A stretch of 64,000 nt of DNA from Udeniomyces pyricola (taxonomy: Eukaryota > Basidiomycota > Tremellomycetes > Cystofilobasidiales > Mrakiaceae): contig BCIK01000012.1 of NCBI GenBank assembly GCA_039545295.1, positions 496,001 through 560,000 of the forward strand, written 5' to 3'. The stretch's first letter is position 1, and each line of letters opens with the position of its first letter. Position numbers and translations under genes: made by a program. Below are positions 1-10,837 of this stretch, one piece after another. A model generated the notes under the pieces. That model did not search any database and had not been told where the DNA came from. It saw only the letters and a program-made list of their open reading frames with translations.

Positions 1-639
1 ATGGGCTTTAATTTGTGCTGCCACCAGAAAGTGAAGCCAAATATATGTATCTTCAGCAGGTGTGTAGACTGATGAAGCGTGCGTCATAGGGCAACTCACA
101 GGCAATGACTTTCATCCAGCTGATCCGGGGTCGACACATCCACACGATGTTCTTAGTTGGCGCCGTCAGCATCTCGGACGATTCAAGCCAGAAGAGCTTA
201 TCAACGCCATGTTGCTATCGAAAGAAACAAACCAAAATAGGCCAGGAGTTTATCAACAATTTGTCCAAGATTGGACCCGAAGGCGAGCAACCTCATCGTC
301 ACCTTGAGCAATGCCGGTTCAATGACGAGACCAAGGGGTCCCGAAAGGGAAGGGTCGAGGACGAGGGTCTTGGCCCCCGCAATCTGCCCAAATGAACATT
401 AATCAAGTTACACGTCAGTTATCACAGTAGCATCGACATCAGGTTCAGGAGCAGGTGGGAGAACGACAGACCTCGTTCAACGCTTCGATCAACGCCCGTT
501 TGGCCAGCTGAGCGAGAACCGACGTGTCGAGATCCCAATCCTTAGGTCGGTCGCCTCTTGACTTGGTATTGGCCGATGTCGAGCCCGAGCTGAGAGAAGC
601 AGTATCCTTCATCGAAGAGCTGGAAGCAGGAGGAGGCAT
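1..639 (-). CDS. VPS33: VPS33, Sec1/Munc18-family vacuolar fusion protein (5' part only)
   Basis: Sec1/Munc18 protein of the HOPS/CORVET tethering complexes, which chaperones SNARE assembly at vacuoles and endosomes. Exons on the minus strand are 472-639, 303-383, 100-214 and 1-17, and the gene continues outside the window. Joining them gives an N-terminal Sec1 domain: a helix ending EALNE, then IAGAKTLVLDPSLSGPLGLV, then LLKQHGVDKLFWLE, then NIVWMCRPRISWMKVIASQIKAH. This matches the order and spacing in human VPS33A (SKAIVWDEYLTGPFGLI followed by the CRPR segment). I chose the ATG at 637-639 because the open frame further upstream begins only with TTG; the next in-frame ATG is at 610-612. 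The first ~35 residues are Ser-rich and not conserved. The family is normally about 600-650 residues, so roughly four fifths are missing here. Confidence 0.9.
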
Positions 640-1417
640 GAACGTGGAATGAAGTCGTATGGATTCAATCCTCAAAGGCGAGAGATGGATGATGCGGGAC
701 AACCACCGGGCGGCCTGATGAATGATGGCTCAGTTGATCGGAGAAGTCCCGAAGGCACTTTGCGATTATCGATCATGATAGTCTTGCAGGCGGCTACATG
801 ATTGTTCTGAAATATCACCAAATCGATGTAAAAATTCTTTCGAGTTTCGTTCAACAATTCGCCTCCCATGTACTATACAAATCCCCAATCCGGCCACTAA
901 GTATGACTAAGGTCATTGCAGCCCCACTGACGACCGAAAAAAAGAAAAGAAAAGAAAAACGCTTCATGAACGAGCAAAACCTCAACAGATCGAATATATA
1001 TGAGCATGTGCATACTGTGGGGAGTACGAAGATAGATCTCGAACAGCTAGTAGGGATACAAGTTATAAGAATCTAGAAGAGGATACATGGTCTAGAGTGA
1101 GCAGCACAAAATCGATGAGGCAAGTGATGATTTGGTGTCCGTGATACGAAGAGCAGGGAGGGGATAGAAGGGTAGGAAGATGTAAATGGCGAGATTGGAA
1201 CCAGGCATTAAGGTGGTGAGAAATTAGGGAGTAAACTATACAAGGGGAGATATTGGAGGAGGGGAAAGAGAGAACATGTGTTTGAATAGAGTACGAGAGA
1301 AAGGATAGTCTAGCTTGAAGTAGCCAAAGAAAGTAGAAAGTATGACGTATTTGGCGCGAATGGTTTCGGACAAAAGCGGAACAGAAAAGATCGATGCATG
1401 GCCAAGTTGGGCCCCGT
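640..1417. other. Intergenic: VPS33 promoter and transporter 3' flank
   Basis: This stretch lies upstream of the VPS33 start and downstream of the transporter stop, both on the minus strand. Short open frames on both strands show no family resemblance and no plausible splice partners. I see no gene in it. Confidence 0.6.
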
Positions 1418-4118
1418 TTAGACTTTCTCCTTACCATCCTCCTTCTCCTTCCTGATCTCCTCGAGGACCTCATCCCGAATCTTAAGATCTATTCCAGGCG
1501 CGTACTTGGAAGCCCCACGGATTCGGTGGCCAAACTTGTAAAACAAGAATGGCGAGGGAGCGAGAACGACAGCGATACAACCAAGGATGGTTCCAACCCA
1601 TTGAAGACCTTGGTAAGTAATCCACTGGTTGATGACCAAGGGTAGACCAGCTCCGACAGCGCTTCGGACGATCGTATTGGCGGCGAGAGCAGAGGCTGCG
1701 AACATGGCATAGCAATCGACCTAGTAAAGGGAGAAGAACGATCAGGGTCAGACTCTCGTTCTTGTTAAAGTAATATAAAGCAAAGCGAAAGGTGCCCCAT
1801 TTCCTTTGGAAGGAAAAAGGGGGGGGGGGGAAAGGGGTACAGAGGATAGGGAAACTGGCAAGACAACTTACGAGATAGCTCAAGAAGGGGACGAAGATAA
1901 GGGAGAAGGAGATGCCGAGCAGGATGAGGGACAGCATCGGCACCCACCAAGGGATAGCCGACGTGTAGTTTCCGGTCCAGAAGAGGTAAAAGATTCCAAT
2001 GGCCAAGAACGGTCCAGCAATCATGGCCTATGGTAAGAGCACCGATCAAAAGAGAAATGTAAGCAACGGGGAACGACGGAACACAAAACCACATCGACGA
2101 CGAGGAAAAGATACCGGGAACGTACGCCGTATAGTCGCTCCTCGGGAGGAGGCGTTCCGCGCCATCTGGGCACAAGGACGCGGTAGTGGCGCTGGACCAA
2201 AACGTTGATGACTAAGAAAGGAATGGGGGGGGGGGGGACGAAGTCAGCTACACCATGCTGCGTGTGTTGCGCAGGCTGATCATCCTATGAGACCTGAATT
2301 GACTCACGCGCGCCAAGAGCGGTTCCTACACCAATCGCCAAGAAGATCAGACCAGCTTCGCCCAGGCTGAACCCGTAGCCTTGTTCCCAAATCAATGGCA
2401 CCAACTCGAAACAAGCGTAGAGCAGGCCGTACCTGTGGATAGGGTACGATATACGATGATCGGGATGGATAGCACAACCGTTAGCCAAACGTTTCTTCGT
2501 GATTTGGGACACAAGACATTTTGAAAGAGAATACATACACAATGGCGACGTAGATGGTGATGAGCATCAGGATCGGCTCTTGGGCGAGCATCGCGAACGG
2601 CCGAAGGACGGTCTTGTGGGCGAGCTCCTTGAAGTTAGTCTTGGCTCGCTCCGAAGGATGATAGATCTTGCTGGAGGGGTCGCGCTTGCGGATTTTCTTC
2701 GCTTTCTTGACGAGTAGGATGGGAGCGAGCGTCTACAGCCGAGGAAGAGGGTGGAGGGGAGGAGGGGGGGACGAAACAAGGAAGACAAAAGGACGAAGCA
2801 GGATACACAGTATCATCTATTTAGTGATGGTGCGCAAGACGAGGACTGTGGGCTTCCCTTGAGCCTCAGAGATCTCATGCTTTATTCGCATACATACCTC
2901 GGGAAGGAAGATCAGTCCGAGTAGAGTCATCGAGCCGGCAAAGATCAAGAGAACCCAGTAGATCCACCGCCATCCGAGGTAGGACTGCGTGATGTAGCCT
3001 GCAACGAGGGGAGACAACGCCGGACCAAGGAAGACAGAGGCAGAGAAGAACGACACTACATGAAGGGATTCGAAAATCGAGGCGTCAGTTAGATGCGAGC
3101 TGAGCGTTTGGAAGCTTTTGGGTCTGAATGAGTTTGGCAGGACTTACTGGCAGCTCCACGTCCAACAGGGTCCCAAATATCAGCGACAACGCCGCCTGCG
3201 ACGACCAAAGGGCTGCTCGAAAAGATACCAGCGAGCGTTCGCGTGGCAAGGATGCCTCCAAACGTGGGACTGAGGGCGCCACCGAGTTGAAGAAGGGTAT
3301 AGGCGAAGAGGGTGCCAAGCAGGACGGGTCGTCGTCCAATCATCTCGCTCATCGGTCCCCAAAGGATGGGTCCTCCAACATATCCACAGAGGAAGCAAGA
3401 TACGACGAGGATGGCGGCGGTTTGACTGACGCCGAACCTGCATATCAACAAGAAGGGCGAGGAAGGATAAAAACAGTCATCAGCTCTCGATTGCAGGGTT
3501 TGACGCTTACGAAAACGGGCTGAAGCGAGTCTAACGCACTCGGCCATGACAGACTGCGTCGCCGGCGAGGGAGCACTCGAGGCAAAGGTAACGTTCAACG
3601 TCAAGAGAGAGGTGAGACCGGTGACAAGCCATTTTTTCTTGTTGCTCCAGTTTTGGGGGTTTGCCGGATCATCTGAGTGCGTGATAAATGCAACAACAAC
3701 AACGATCACGTCAGTTGAGCTGCTTATGTCTTATTCGAGAGTGCGACCGTCGTCATATGTTCCAGCGCGAGAACGAAGATGGAGAATGTCGCCCACCAGG
3801 TCCGTCCCAGCTAACTTCATTAGGATCTTTATCGCCTTTCTCCTTCTTCTCTCCCTCGCCCGATCGCTCGCCGTCAGCTTGATCGTCACTGTGTTGACTG
3901 CCCGTCGAGGAACGGTGCGATTGCCTTGAGGCGGTCTCTCGTCGAGACTCGTGAAGGGATTGATGTGAAGGTGTTTGGGAAGGCTGCTTGACGAGGTGGG
4001 GCTTGTCCTCGCCCGTGAGTTGCACGGCTTTGGGTTGACCAAAGAGGTCGAGGGGGGCCTCCAGGGAGTGTTCCCGCAAGGTAGGGGTAGGAGAGACGAC
4101 CTGAGGTGTGGCGGCCAT
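1418..4118 (-). CDS. MFS multidrug/polyamine:H+ antiporter, DHA1 (TPO1/FLR1-like) family
   Basis: Plasma-membrane proton antiporter of the fungal DHA1 drug-resistance group. Nine exons: 3797-4118, 3540-3672, 3148-3437, 2898-3055, 2732-2539, 2308-2432, 2126-2211, 1872-2027, 1418-1720, giving 588 residues. A hydrophilic, Ser/charge-rich N-terminal tail of ~105 residues ends in WDGPDDPANPQNWS, the signature preceding TM1 of this family. The loop 2-3 motif A reads GPMSEMIGRRPVLLG (about residue 180-190). RTLAGIFSSSPLVVAGG marks TM4 and the TM5 motif is VFLGPALSPLVAGY. The second half has PPEERLYGAMIAGP and ends FLSYLVDCYAMFAASALAAN with a charged tail. All junctions keep frame. The substrate cannot be told from sequence; azole, cycloheximide and polyamine exporters share this architecture. 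Introns 6 and 8 contain C homopolymers on the sense strand. Confidence 0.93.
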
Positions 4119-5103
4119 ATCGGAAGATATAGTGCTGTAAAGGGGATAGACCGTGAGTTGAAGCAAAGACGTGGACGACGATGAGAGGGAGCAGGTGCGA
4201 AAGAGCATAGAATATAGAACGGCGTCTTCAAGGCGTGCAGATCATGGATGACGCATGCCCTTAAAGTTGCATGGCGCGGCGCAGGCAAGAATAACGTCCT
4301 GCGGCCGCCCGAAAAGCCGGAGATCTGCCAGCGAATCCGGAGCAAGAAGTAAGTGGAGGTGTGGAGAAGGGGACCGCTTCGGCAAGCTTTTGTCGGCAGT
4401 TGTCTTTGTGAGCTTCGGGGCAGATACGTTCTTCGTCTCTATGATCGACTCTGAAGATCTGAAGCACGACATCCACCCCCGGATGACAGATTGCATCATG
4501 TCGATACTGACCGCATCTGGGATCTAGGGGGTGCTCAACGCATATCTACGATACAGTCACATATACGCCTCGAGAGGCTCGGCTGGCGGCCGGCGGCAGT
4601 TCGGGCGCGTCGATCAACGATCTGCTTGTTCGACGATCGAGGCCCCGATGCCGGCAACTATCGACTATCAGCGCAGCCGATCTTCGACGCGCGGGAGGTT
4701 CGTCCATATCAACGCGCATCGCGCATTGTCGAACGCCGCAACCTGCAGTCATGATACCCGTTACACGCGACAGTCGACAGGCCAACATGTCAACCTATAA
4801 GTGGTCATGTCAGTAACATCAGTCTCTATGCATAGGTACGTGACATATGCAGAGCATAGTCTATAAATGTAGATCTATAAGGAGAAGAAAAAATCTATGT
4901 GAAACCGCAAGTCGAGACTGAAAGAAGAGAAAGGAGGAAAGGAGGGGAACAAGGGAGAAAAAAAGTAATCTGGAATCTATATTCTATGGTCGCCTCGACG
5001 CACTCTAAATAATCCCCCCTTTCCGTACAACTCATGAAACCTATACATCGACACTCCTCTGCAGTACGTCCTACGTGCGATATCATGGATCACTGCTGAC
5101 CTC
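4119..5103. other. Intergenic: promoter side of the MFS gene
   Basis: Nearly 1 kb between the transporter start and the aquaporin stop. It includes a GC-rich palindromic patch near 4575-4605 (GGCCGGCGG core). No open frame here has a family match or a splice partner, and I see no RNA gene. Confidence 0.55.
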
Positions 5104-7089
5104 CTAAATCGCGAGCCTTCCATTTCCCTCGACTTGGTTGACCCCTTGATCAATGATCGGCTCATGCTGCTCGTCTTCTTCCCCGCTCTGAAGAGTCCAA
5201 GCGTATCCCTCGACGAGGCCTCTAGGTTCGCCAATGAGAAGTTCCCAAAGGAGACCGCCGGTGAGGGTACCAAAGATAGGGGAGACAAGGGGAATCCACC
5301 TGTTGATATGAGAGAGAGTGTGTGTGTGTTGAAGTTGAGATGGGGGATAGATGATGATATGCATGCAAAAAGCGAGTCATACGGTCAGAAAGCATGGAGA
5401 GGAATAACATGCGAGCGAAAAAAAGCGTCCAATAACGACAAAGGAGAGATCGAAGGTGAAACATCATGGAAACCTCCATTCCGTTCGACATGAGCGAAAC
5501 AAACAGAACAACAACAGAAAAGAAGAAAAAAAAACGCACCAGTACCCTCCTCCGACCGACCAAACTTCACGTCCATAAATCAACGCAGTAAATAACCTAG
5601 GTGCCGTATCCCTGGCGGCATTGATAGCGTACCCCGTAATCCAACCTCCACTTGCGCCAATCGCCAACAAGAGCACGAACACCGAGAGGTGAGACGTCAC
5701 GCTCAGTTTGCCGTTGCGAGTGGAGGTGATGGCGAAGATACCGAGCATGAGGAGGGCTGCCGCGAGGAATTCGGAGATGAAGGATGAGAGGTGAGGGGTG
5801 GAAGCCGTCAAGGGATAGGTGCAAAAGATACCAGCGGTCGGACCTTGACCAGAAGAGAGTCGAGTACTGTAGGGGATAGTCAGCTGGGAGGTCGAATGAG
5901 CGTTTTCGTAAGTGAGAATTTGGTGGTAGCTTAGAAGATAAACGGAGAATAAGAAAATCGACCAGACATGAAAGTGTCAGTTGATATATATATATGTATC
6001 TTTCGGTAATTTTTGCTTGTGAATGTGAGACTTGGTTGTCGTTGACTAACTATTGAGTGAACACAACGGCCGCTCCAAGGAACCCTCCGAGCATCTGGGC
6101 AGCGATGTACCCAGGGAGTTTGCGAAGGGGGAAGAGAACACCGTTCCTCGGAAAGACCGCGAGGCAGATGGAGACCTAAATCGGCATGTCCAAGGAAATA
6201 TTGGCAAGTTAGAGCGTTAGTTCGTGAAAGTGGGAGAGTAGATGGAGAGGGTCGACAGGGCTAAGCTGATGATTGGGCAAAAGGAAGTGAGAGGCGAATC
6301 GATTCGATGTTGCGTACGGCAGGGTTGAGATGAGCTCCCGAGACGGGTCCGGCGATGAGTCCTCCGAGCATGACACCTGCTGCCCAAGCAACGTTGATCC
6401 CGAGCCTGATTCATCGCAGTCATGACAGATAACGTGAGAAAAGGTGGACAATGAGCAAGTCAGGCTAGTTAGCTTGGTGTGCTCGGCGCACCACCTCGAC
6501 TCAACTGACTGCGTGCCACGAACCAGCATCCAAATCCATTCCATCAACACAAAGACAGTGATGCTACGTACCAAGAGCCATGAGTACCTCCCGACAGCAC
6601 CGTTTGAGCAACGACACCGCTGTGAGAAGAAGAAGGAAAAAGAAGGAGGGGTCGTGCACCACCATCGCTCGCACGGTCAGCGTCAAGCTCCTTTCAAGCT
6701 AAATTAGGGTCTCCTTTGATCTGTCGTCCGCTGGATCCCTGCACATCTACTGACTCTCCAACAAACACGATCAAGCTACTCCGTGAACCCAAGATGAGCC
6801 AAAGAAAGTGTCGACACATCCAATCAGTTACCATGCACTCAAAAGACCGAGGTGACATGTGGGACGCGAATTGCAAGCTGGGGTATTTGGCCAGCCAGGA
6901 AAGGAAGGGGGACTATGGTACGACGGTATCTAGTTCTTACAATGTTCCTAGGCACTCTGCGAGATACGGTCGCAAGCGATGGCGAAGGGTTAACGCACGA
7001 GAGCCTATCTTGGAGTTGACCCGAGGGCCGGTATGTTGGTGATGATGAGGGCTTGGGAGTAAAGGTTGGGTCTCGGTTGACAAGGGCAT
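5104..7089 (-). CDS. Aquaglyceroporin (MIP family)
   Basis: Water/glycerol channel of the major intrinsic protein family, acting in the plasma or vacuolar membrane. Seven exons: 6941-7089, 6755-6775, 6572-6619, 6318-6405, 6051-6175, 5540-5929, 5104-5299, giving 338 residues. TM1 begins RPYLAECLGTFLIVFVGDG. The first pore helix has the canonical SGAHLNPAV (about residue 97-103). The second pore loop reads GYAINAARDTAPRLF, so the second box is NAA in place of NPA but keeps the Asp (NxARD) typical of glycerol-conducting members. The loop QYYHQILTYENAH and GPTAGIFCTYP match fungal Fps-like aquaglyceroporins. TM6 is GGYWWIPLVSPIFG. The N-terminus has a PLL-type acidic/His-rich cytosolic tail. I chose the ATG at 7087-7089 because the upstream open frame starts with TTG. 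Exon 2 is only 21 nt. Confidence 0.93.
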
Positions 7090-7695
7090 GATGGGTGGAA
7101 GGAAGGGAGCAGGATGATGATCCTGGATGATCAAGCTGATGCACTGATGTTTGTTTTCTTGTTCGATGGCTTGTCGCTCGTCGAATTGTCCTTTCGCCAG
7201 GCGGCTCGGTTACGTAACTGACTGTCTGGCGAGCGTGCCTTCCACCTTCCTTTCATAAAGCGCCTCCAGTAACTTCAGTTGTTTATATCTTGAGCAATCT
7301 CTACCTAGATCTAGCGATAGGGAACGTCCTCCGAAGCATGTGTATAATAAACGAACATGCACGCTATGAAGTCAGAGACGGAGCAAGACAGGACCAGCAG
7401 ATCAAGGAGAAACAATACATGTATAATTGCAGCAAAAAGAATGCAGTATAGGTACGACAGATCCATCATGCCACGAACATAGGAATCCAAGACAATAGAA
7501 ACAAGGCCATTTGACAAAAAAGAGAAAAATAAAGAGTATACAGTTATCGCGCGATGTATCTCGGTCACGCGCACAGGTGAGACCACTGCACGGCCGCCGG
7601 ACAAAAAGGCAGAGAAGGGTAGAGACGTGAAGAAACGGGCAGGGATAGTTTTTTTTTCAAGGAAGGGTGACAAGCAGAAAAGATAGGAGACAGGT
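7090..7695. other. Intergenic: aquaporin promoter and acid phosphatase 3' flank
   Basis: About 600 bases upstream of the aquaporin start and downstream of the phosphatase stop. I see only AT-richer non-coding sequence and short chance frames, and no recognisable gene. Confidence 0.55.
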
Positions 7696-10473
7696 TTACT
7701 TGTCCTCCTCCTTCGGCTTCTCGCACACCTTGTCGAAAGCGGACCACCGCTCGTACCTCTGGTCGACCCACTCCCTCCACTCTCCAAACTCACACGTGCC
7801 TTCGATTCCACCGTCACATCCACCCATCTTCTCCGCCTTACCGTTGACCATGACCCTCACAAACTGTTCTTTCTTGCCTTTGTGCTGATCATCATGGCCG
7901 ACGAGCCACTTCCACCAAGCAGAGGGAGAGATCCAGCTGCCGATGGGCGACGAAGCGGCGGGGCCCCGGCAGACTAGCTTCTCGAGCGAGATATGGCCGA
8001 GGAAAGGAGAGATGTGGGAGACTTTCCACGATCGAACAGTATCAATGTGGTCGAGTGGGGGTGTCTGGATGGGGTTCGTCGAAGAGTTGTAGAGGTTCAA
8101 AGCAGTCGAGACAAAGGCAGGCGATTCTGGAGAAAGTCAAGAAAGATGAAATAAGCACTCGGTGCGGTAAGAGGCAGAGAAGCGAGCCCTTCAGCAACAG
8201 GCATAGACTATCTTTTACAACTACTTACCTCGGTGAGTAAAGAACGGGAATAGGAACTGCGAGTGGGTCGCATTGGGAGGAAGCTTAGGAGTCGGCAGAG
8301 GCTCCTTCTTGTCCCCTTTCTTCTTGTGCTTCATGGCATCAACGTCGGTGTAGTCCAGGTTGTCCTCGACCTCGCCAGCAAGGAGGTGAGCGGCCGTCTT
8401 GACCCAAGGAATGCCGAGGTAAGGGGACAGGTGGTTTCCGTAACCCATCATGTAGTGGTATCGAACTGCGGAAGAGGTAAATAGGGAAAGGAAAAATGAT
8501 TAGATTCGGGATTAGCAAAGCCAGGCTAAGATTATGCAGCAGGTGGAGAAGAATGGAGGAGCATCGACGAACCATCAAAGTAGTATTCGACGCTAAGCCA
8601 CTCCTCGTCGGTGAAGAGATGACAGAAGGGAGAAGAGCCTTTGCTGATTGTGTCGTAACCACAGAGCTGTCTCAGGTCAAGAAAGAGGAAGCAAAAGCCA
8701 CATATCAGCCAGTTACCACAGGGACGCCGACACACAGACAGCAACCCGATCCTCACCATCTGCATAGCCAAGATATCCTGGTCGACAAGATCGACGTCGG
8801 GGAGCAAAGGGCGGAGACGCTCCCGAACCTTGGGCGCGTAGACAGACAGCCACTGGTTCGCCGGAGGGAGGGACGATTTCTTCTCGAAGGCATCGCAGGC
8901 TTTCTGTACACCGCAAGAGGGCCATCAGTATGACCTCCTACAGATCACCAGATCGAACCAGAAAAAAACAGACCAGGAAATGACGCACGTGAGGGGTAAG
9001 AGATCGGTCCCAGTCCTTGGCCTTGTTAGGTACCTCGATGAGCTGTGTAAAAACGCATGACCTCTGTTAGCCAAAGGCTCTTCGGCAACAAGTAATGCAT
9101 TCTGAATGGACTGAGAGACAGCGCTAGAAGAAGAAGAAACGAACAGAGACATGAACTCGATCACCCGTACCATCCTCGCCACTCTGATGCTTGGGGAACG
9201 AGCCGAGGATGTATGACTTGGCAGTGAGGATATCTCGCTCGGAAGAAGCTGTCCAGACCTGTTGTACCAAACAAGAGGTGGGGCAAATTACCAAGGCAAT
9301 GACCATCGATAAAAATGTGCAGAGTAAGTGGATGTATATATGAAAGAGAATCGATCCAAGAAAGAGTATGTACCTTGTACGGTGCGGCGTGCTTCTTGCC
9401 CTTCTTGTGCTTCTTGCCACCCTCGGGCTTGGGCTCACCCTTGTGTTTGCCATCGCGACCGTACCACTTGGGAGGCTGAGAGAAAAGAATACGTCCAACG
9501 TCATCAGTCGATCAACTCAAGTAGCGCCGGTCGATGGGAAGTGCCAAAGCATTCGGACCCGGTAACGCGAGACTGACGAAGAGTTCCTTGTAGATGGATC
9601 GAATGTAGCCACCAAACTCAAAGGCATCGTCCTTGCCACGCTGCGAAAGCTTCTCGAGGTTGCCCTCGTTGATGGGTGATTTCCAATCCCGAAGGAAGCC
9701 CCATGGGTGCGCGCCGTCGTTGGGTGGAAGCGAGGAAAGAGAGAGGTTGGCGATTTTGGACACAAAGGGTTCCATCGTCTGGATGCAATCATGTCACCGA
9801 GAAGGTGAAGATGAGGTAGATCGTATGACTAATGGTCAGTCAAGAGGAGCTATGCGTTTGATTGAAACTGTGGGTGAGACTACGATCCGGCCAAACACGA
9901 TATCACGCTACGCACCTCGTACCACTCGTCGTCATCTGATGGAATCACAGGTCGTATACAGAACGGAGACGGCGGTGGATCAGCATCGAGAAGAAGAAGG
10001 AAAAGGCAAGAAAGAAAGAAAAGAGCCCTGTGCCAAGAGGTCAGTGAAACCTTATGGCTGAAAGAAAGCAGACTAACTGGCGATGATGGCCGAGTGTCGG
10101 ATCAGAATGGAAGCACTCTCGACCTTGCAGCCGGCAGGAACCGGTGTGGGTTCGTCCTCGGGTGAGAAGTAGGGAGATATAGCAGCGAGATCTGTTGAGA
10201 GGCATGTATAACGGACAGAGGTAGACGGTCAGCCGATGGGATGACGGAAGAGGGTTGCCAAGTGAGCGAGGGTGAAGCTGGATTGAGGTTTGGTTGGGTG
10301 AGGAGTGAGGAGGGGGAGAAACCGGACGGACGTTGGAGAGGATTGAGTTTGTTGACGATGGGCTCGTACTCGGTTGGGGAAGACCCAATGCCAAAGACGG
10401 ACTGGTGATCGTTGGCTAGGTTGAGCGGAGCGGCATGGGCGAGGGATGAGAAGAGGAGGACGAGGGGCAACAT
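7696..10473 (-). CDS. Secreted histidine acid phosphatase-family protein
   Basis: Branch-2 histidine phosphatase, expected to act in the secretory pathway or outside the cell. Eleven exons: 10323-10473, 10078-10191, 9916-9935, 9578-9778, 9374-9475, 9157-9258, 8989-9042, 8757-8903, 8573-8666, 8229-8465, 7696-8126; about 550 residues. A signal peptide (MLPLVLLFSSLAHAAP) opens the protein. The conserved VPAGCKVESASILIRHSAII stands where classical members have VPxGC...RHGxR, so the nucleophile His and its Arg are kept but the following Gly is Ser. YKVWTASSERDILTAKSYI and LCGYDTISKGSSPFC fit the family strongly. The second active-site region reads FFTHRESP in place of the usual HD motif. A Lys/His-rich loop (GKHKGEPKPEGGKKHKKGKK) sits in the middle. 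The exon 1 donor is uncertain: a GTCCGT site 12 nt upstream would also keep frame. Exon 3 is only 20 nt. Confidence 0.88.
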
Positions 10474-10837
10474 GGCTGATGTCGGATGTGGTTCGGGGGA
10501 GGGGATCGAGGGGGAAGGGTGATGAGATTATTGGGAGGGAAACGTTGGGAAACGATTATCGAATTGGGTTGATCATCCAGGCTGATCGTTCATCGGTCTA
10601 GGTATGACGTGTTGACCGAACGTCGAACGCGCGAACCATGTCCAGGCGTCATTTATCGATCCTTGTCTGCATCATCATGATCATCTCTCAAGATCTCATC
10701 TCGGGCCAGGCCATCCAATTTCCATCGTCCCACATCGTCCGGCCAATCGAGCCGCCCACTTCCGACGTAACCAACCTGAACCAACCCATTCAGTATCCAT
10801 CCATCCATCCATCCATCCAAATCAATCACACTCCACA
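10474..10837. promoter_or_regulatory. Divergent promoter: acid phosphatase / seipin
   Basis: A 364-base gap between two head-to-head start codons, so it must hold both promoters. It ends in a (CCAT)n run at about 10796-10819, just before the seipin start. The short open frame in it has no family match. Confidence 0.6.
10796..10819. repeat. (CCAT)n microsatellite in the seipin 5' leader
   Basis: Six near-perfect CCAT/ATCC units lie about 18 bases before the seipin ATG. Confidence 0.85.
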
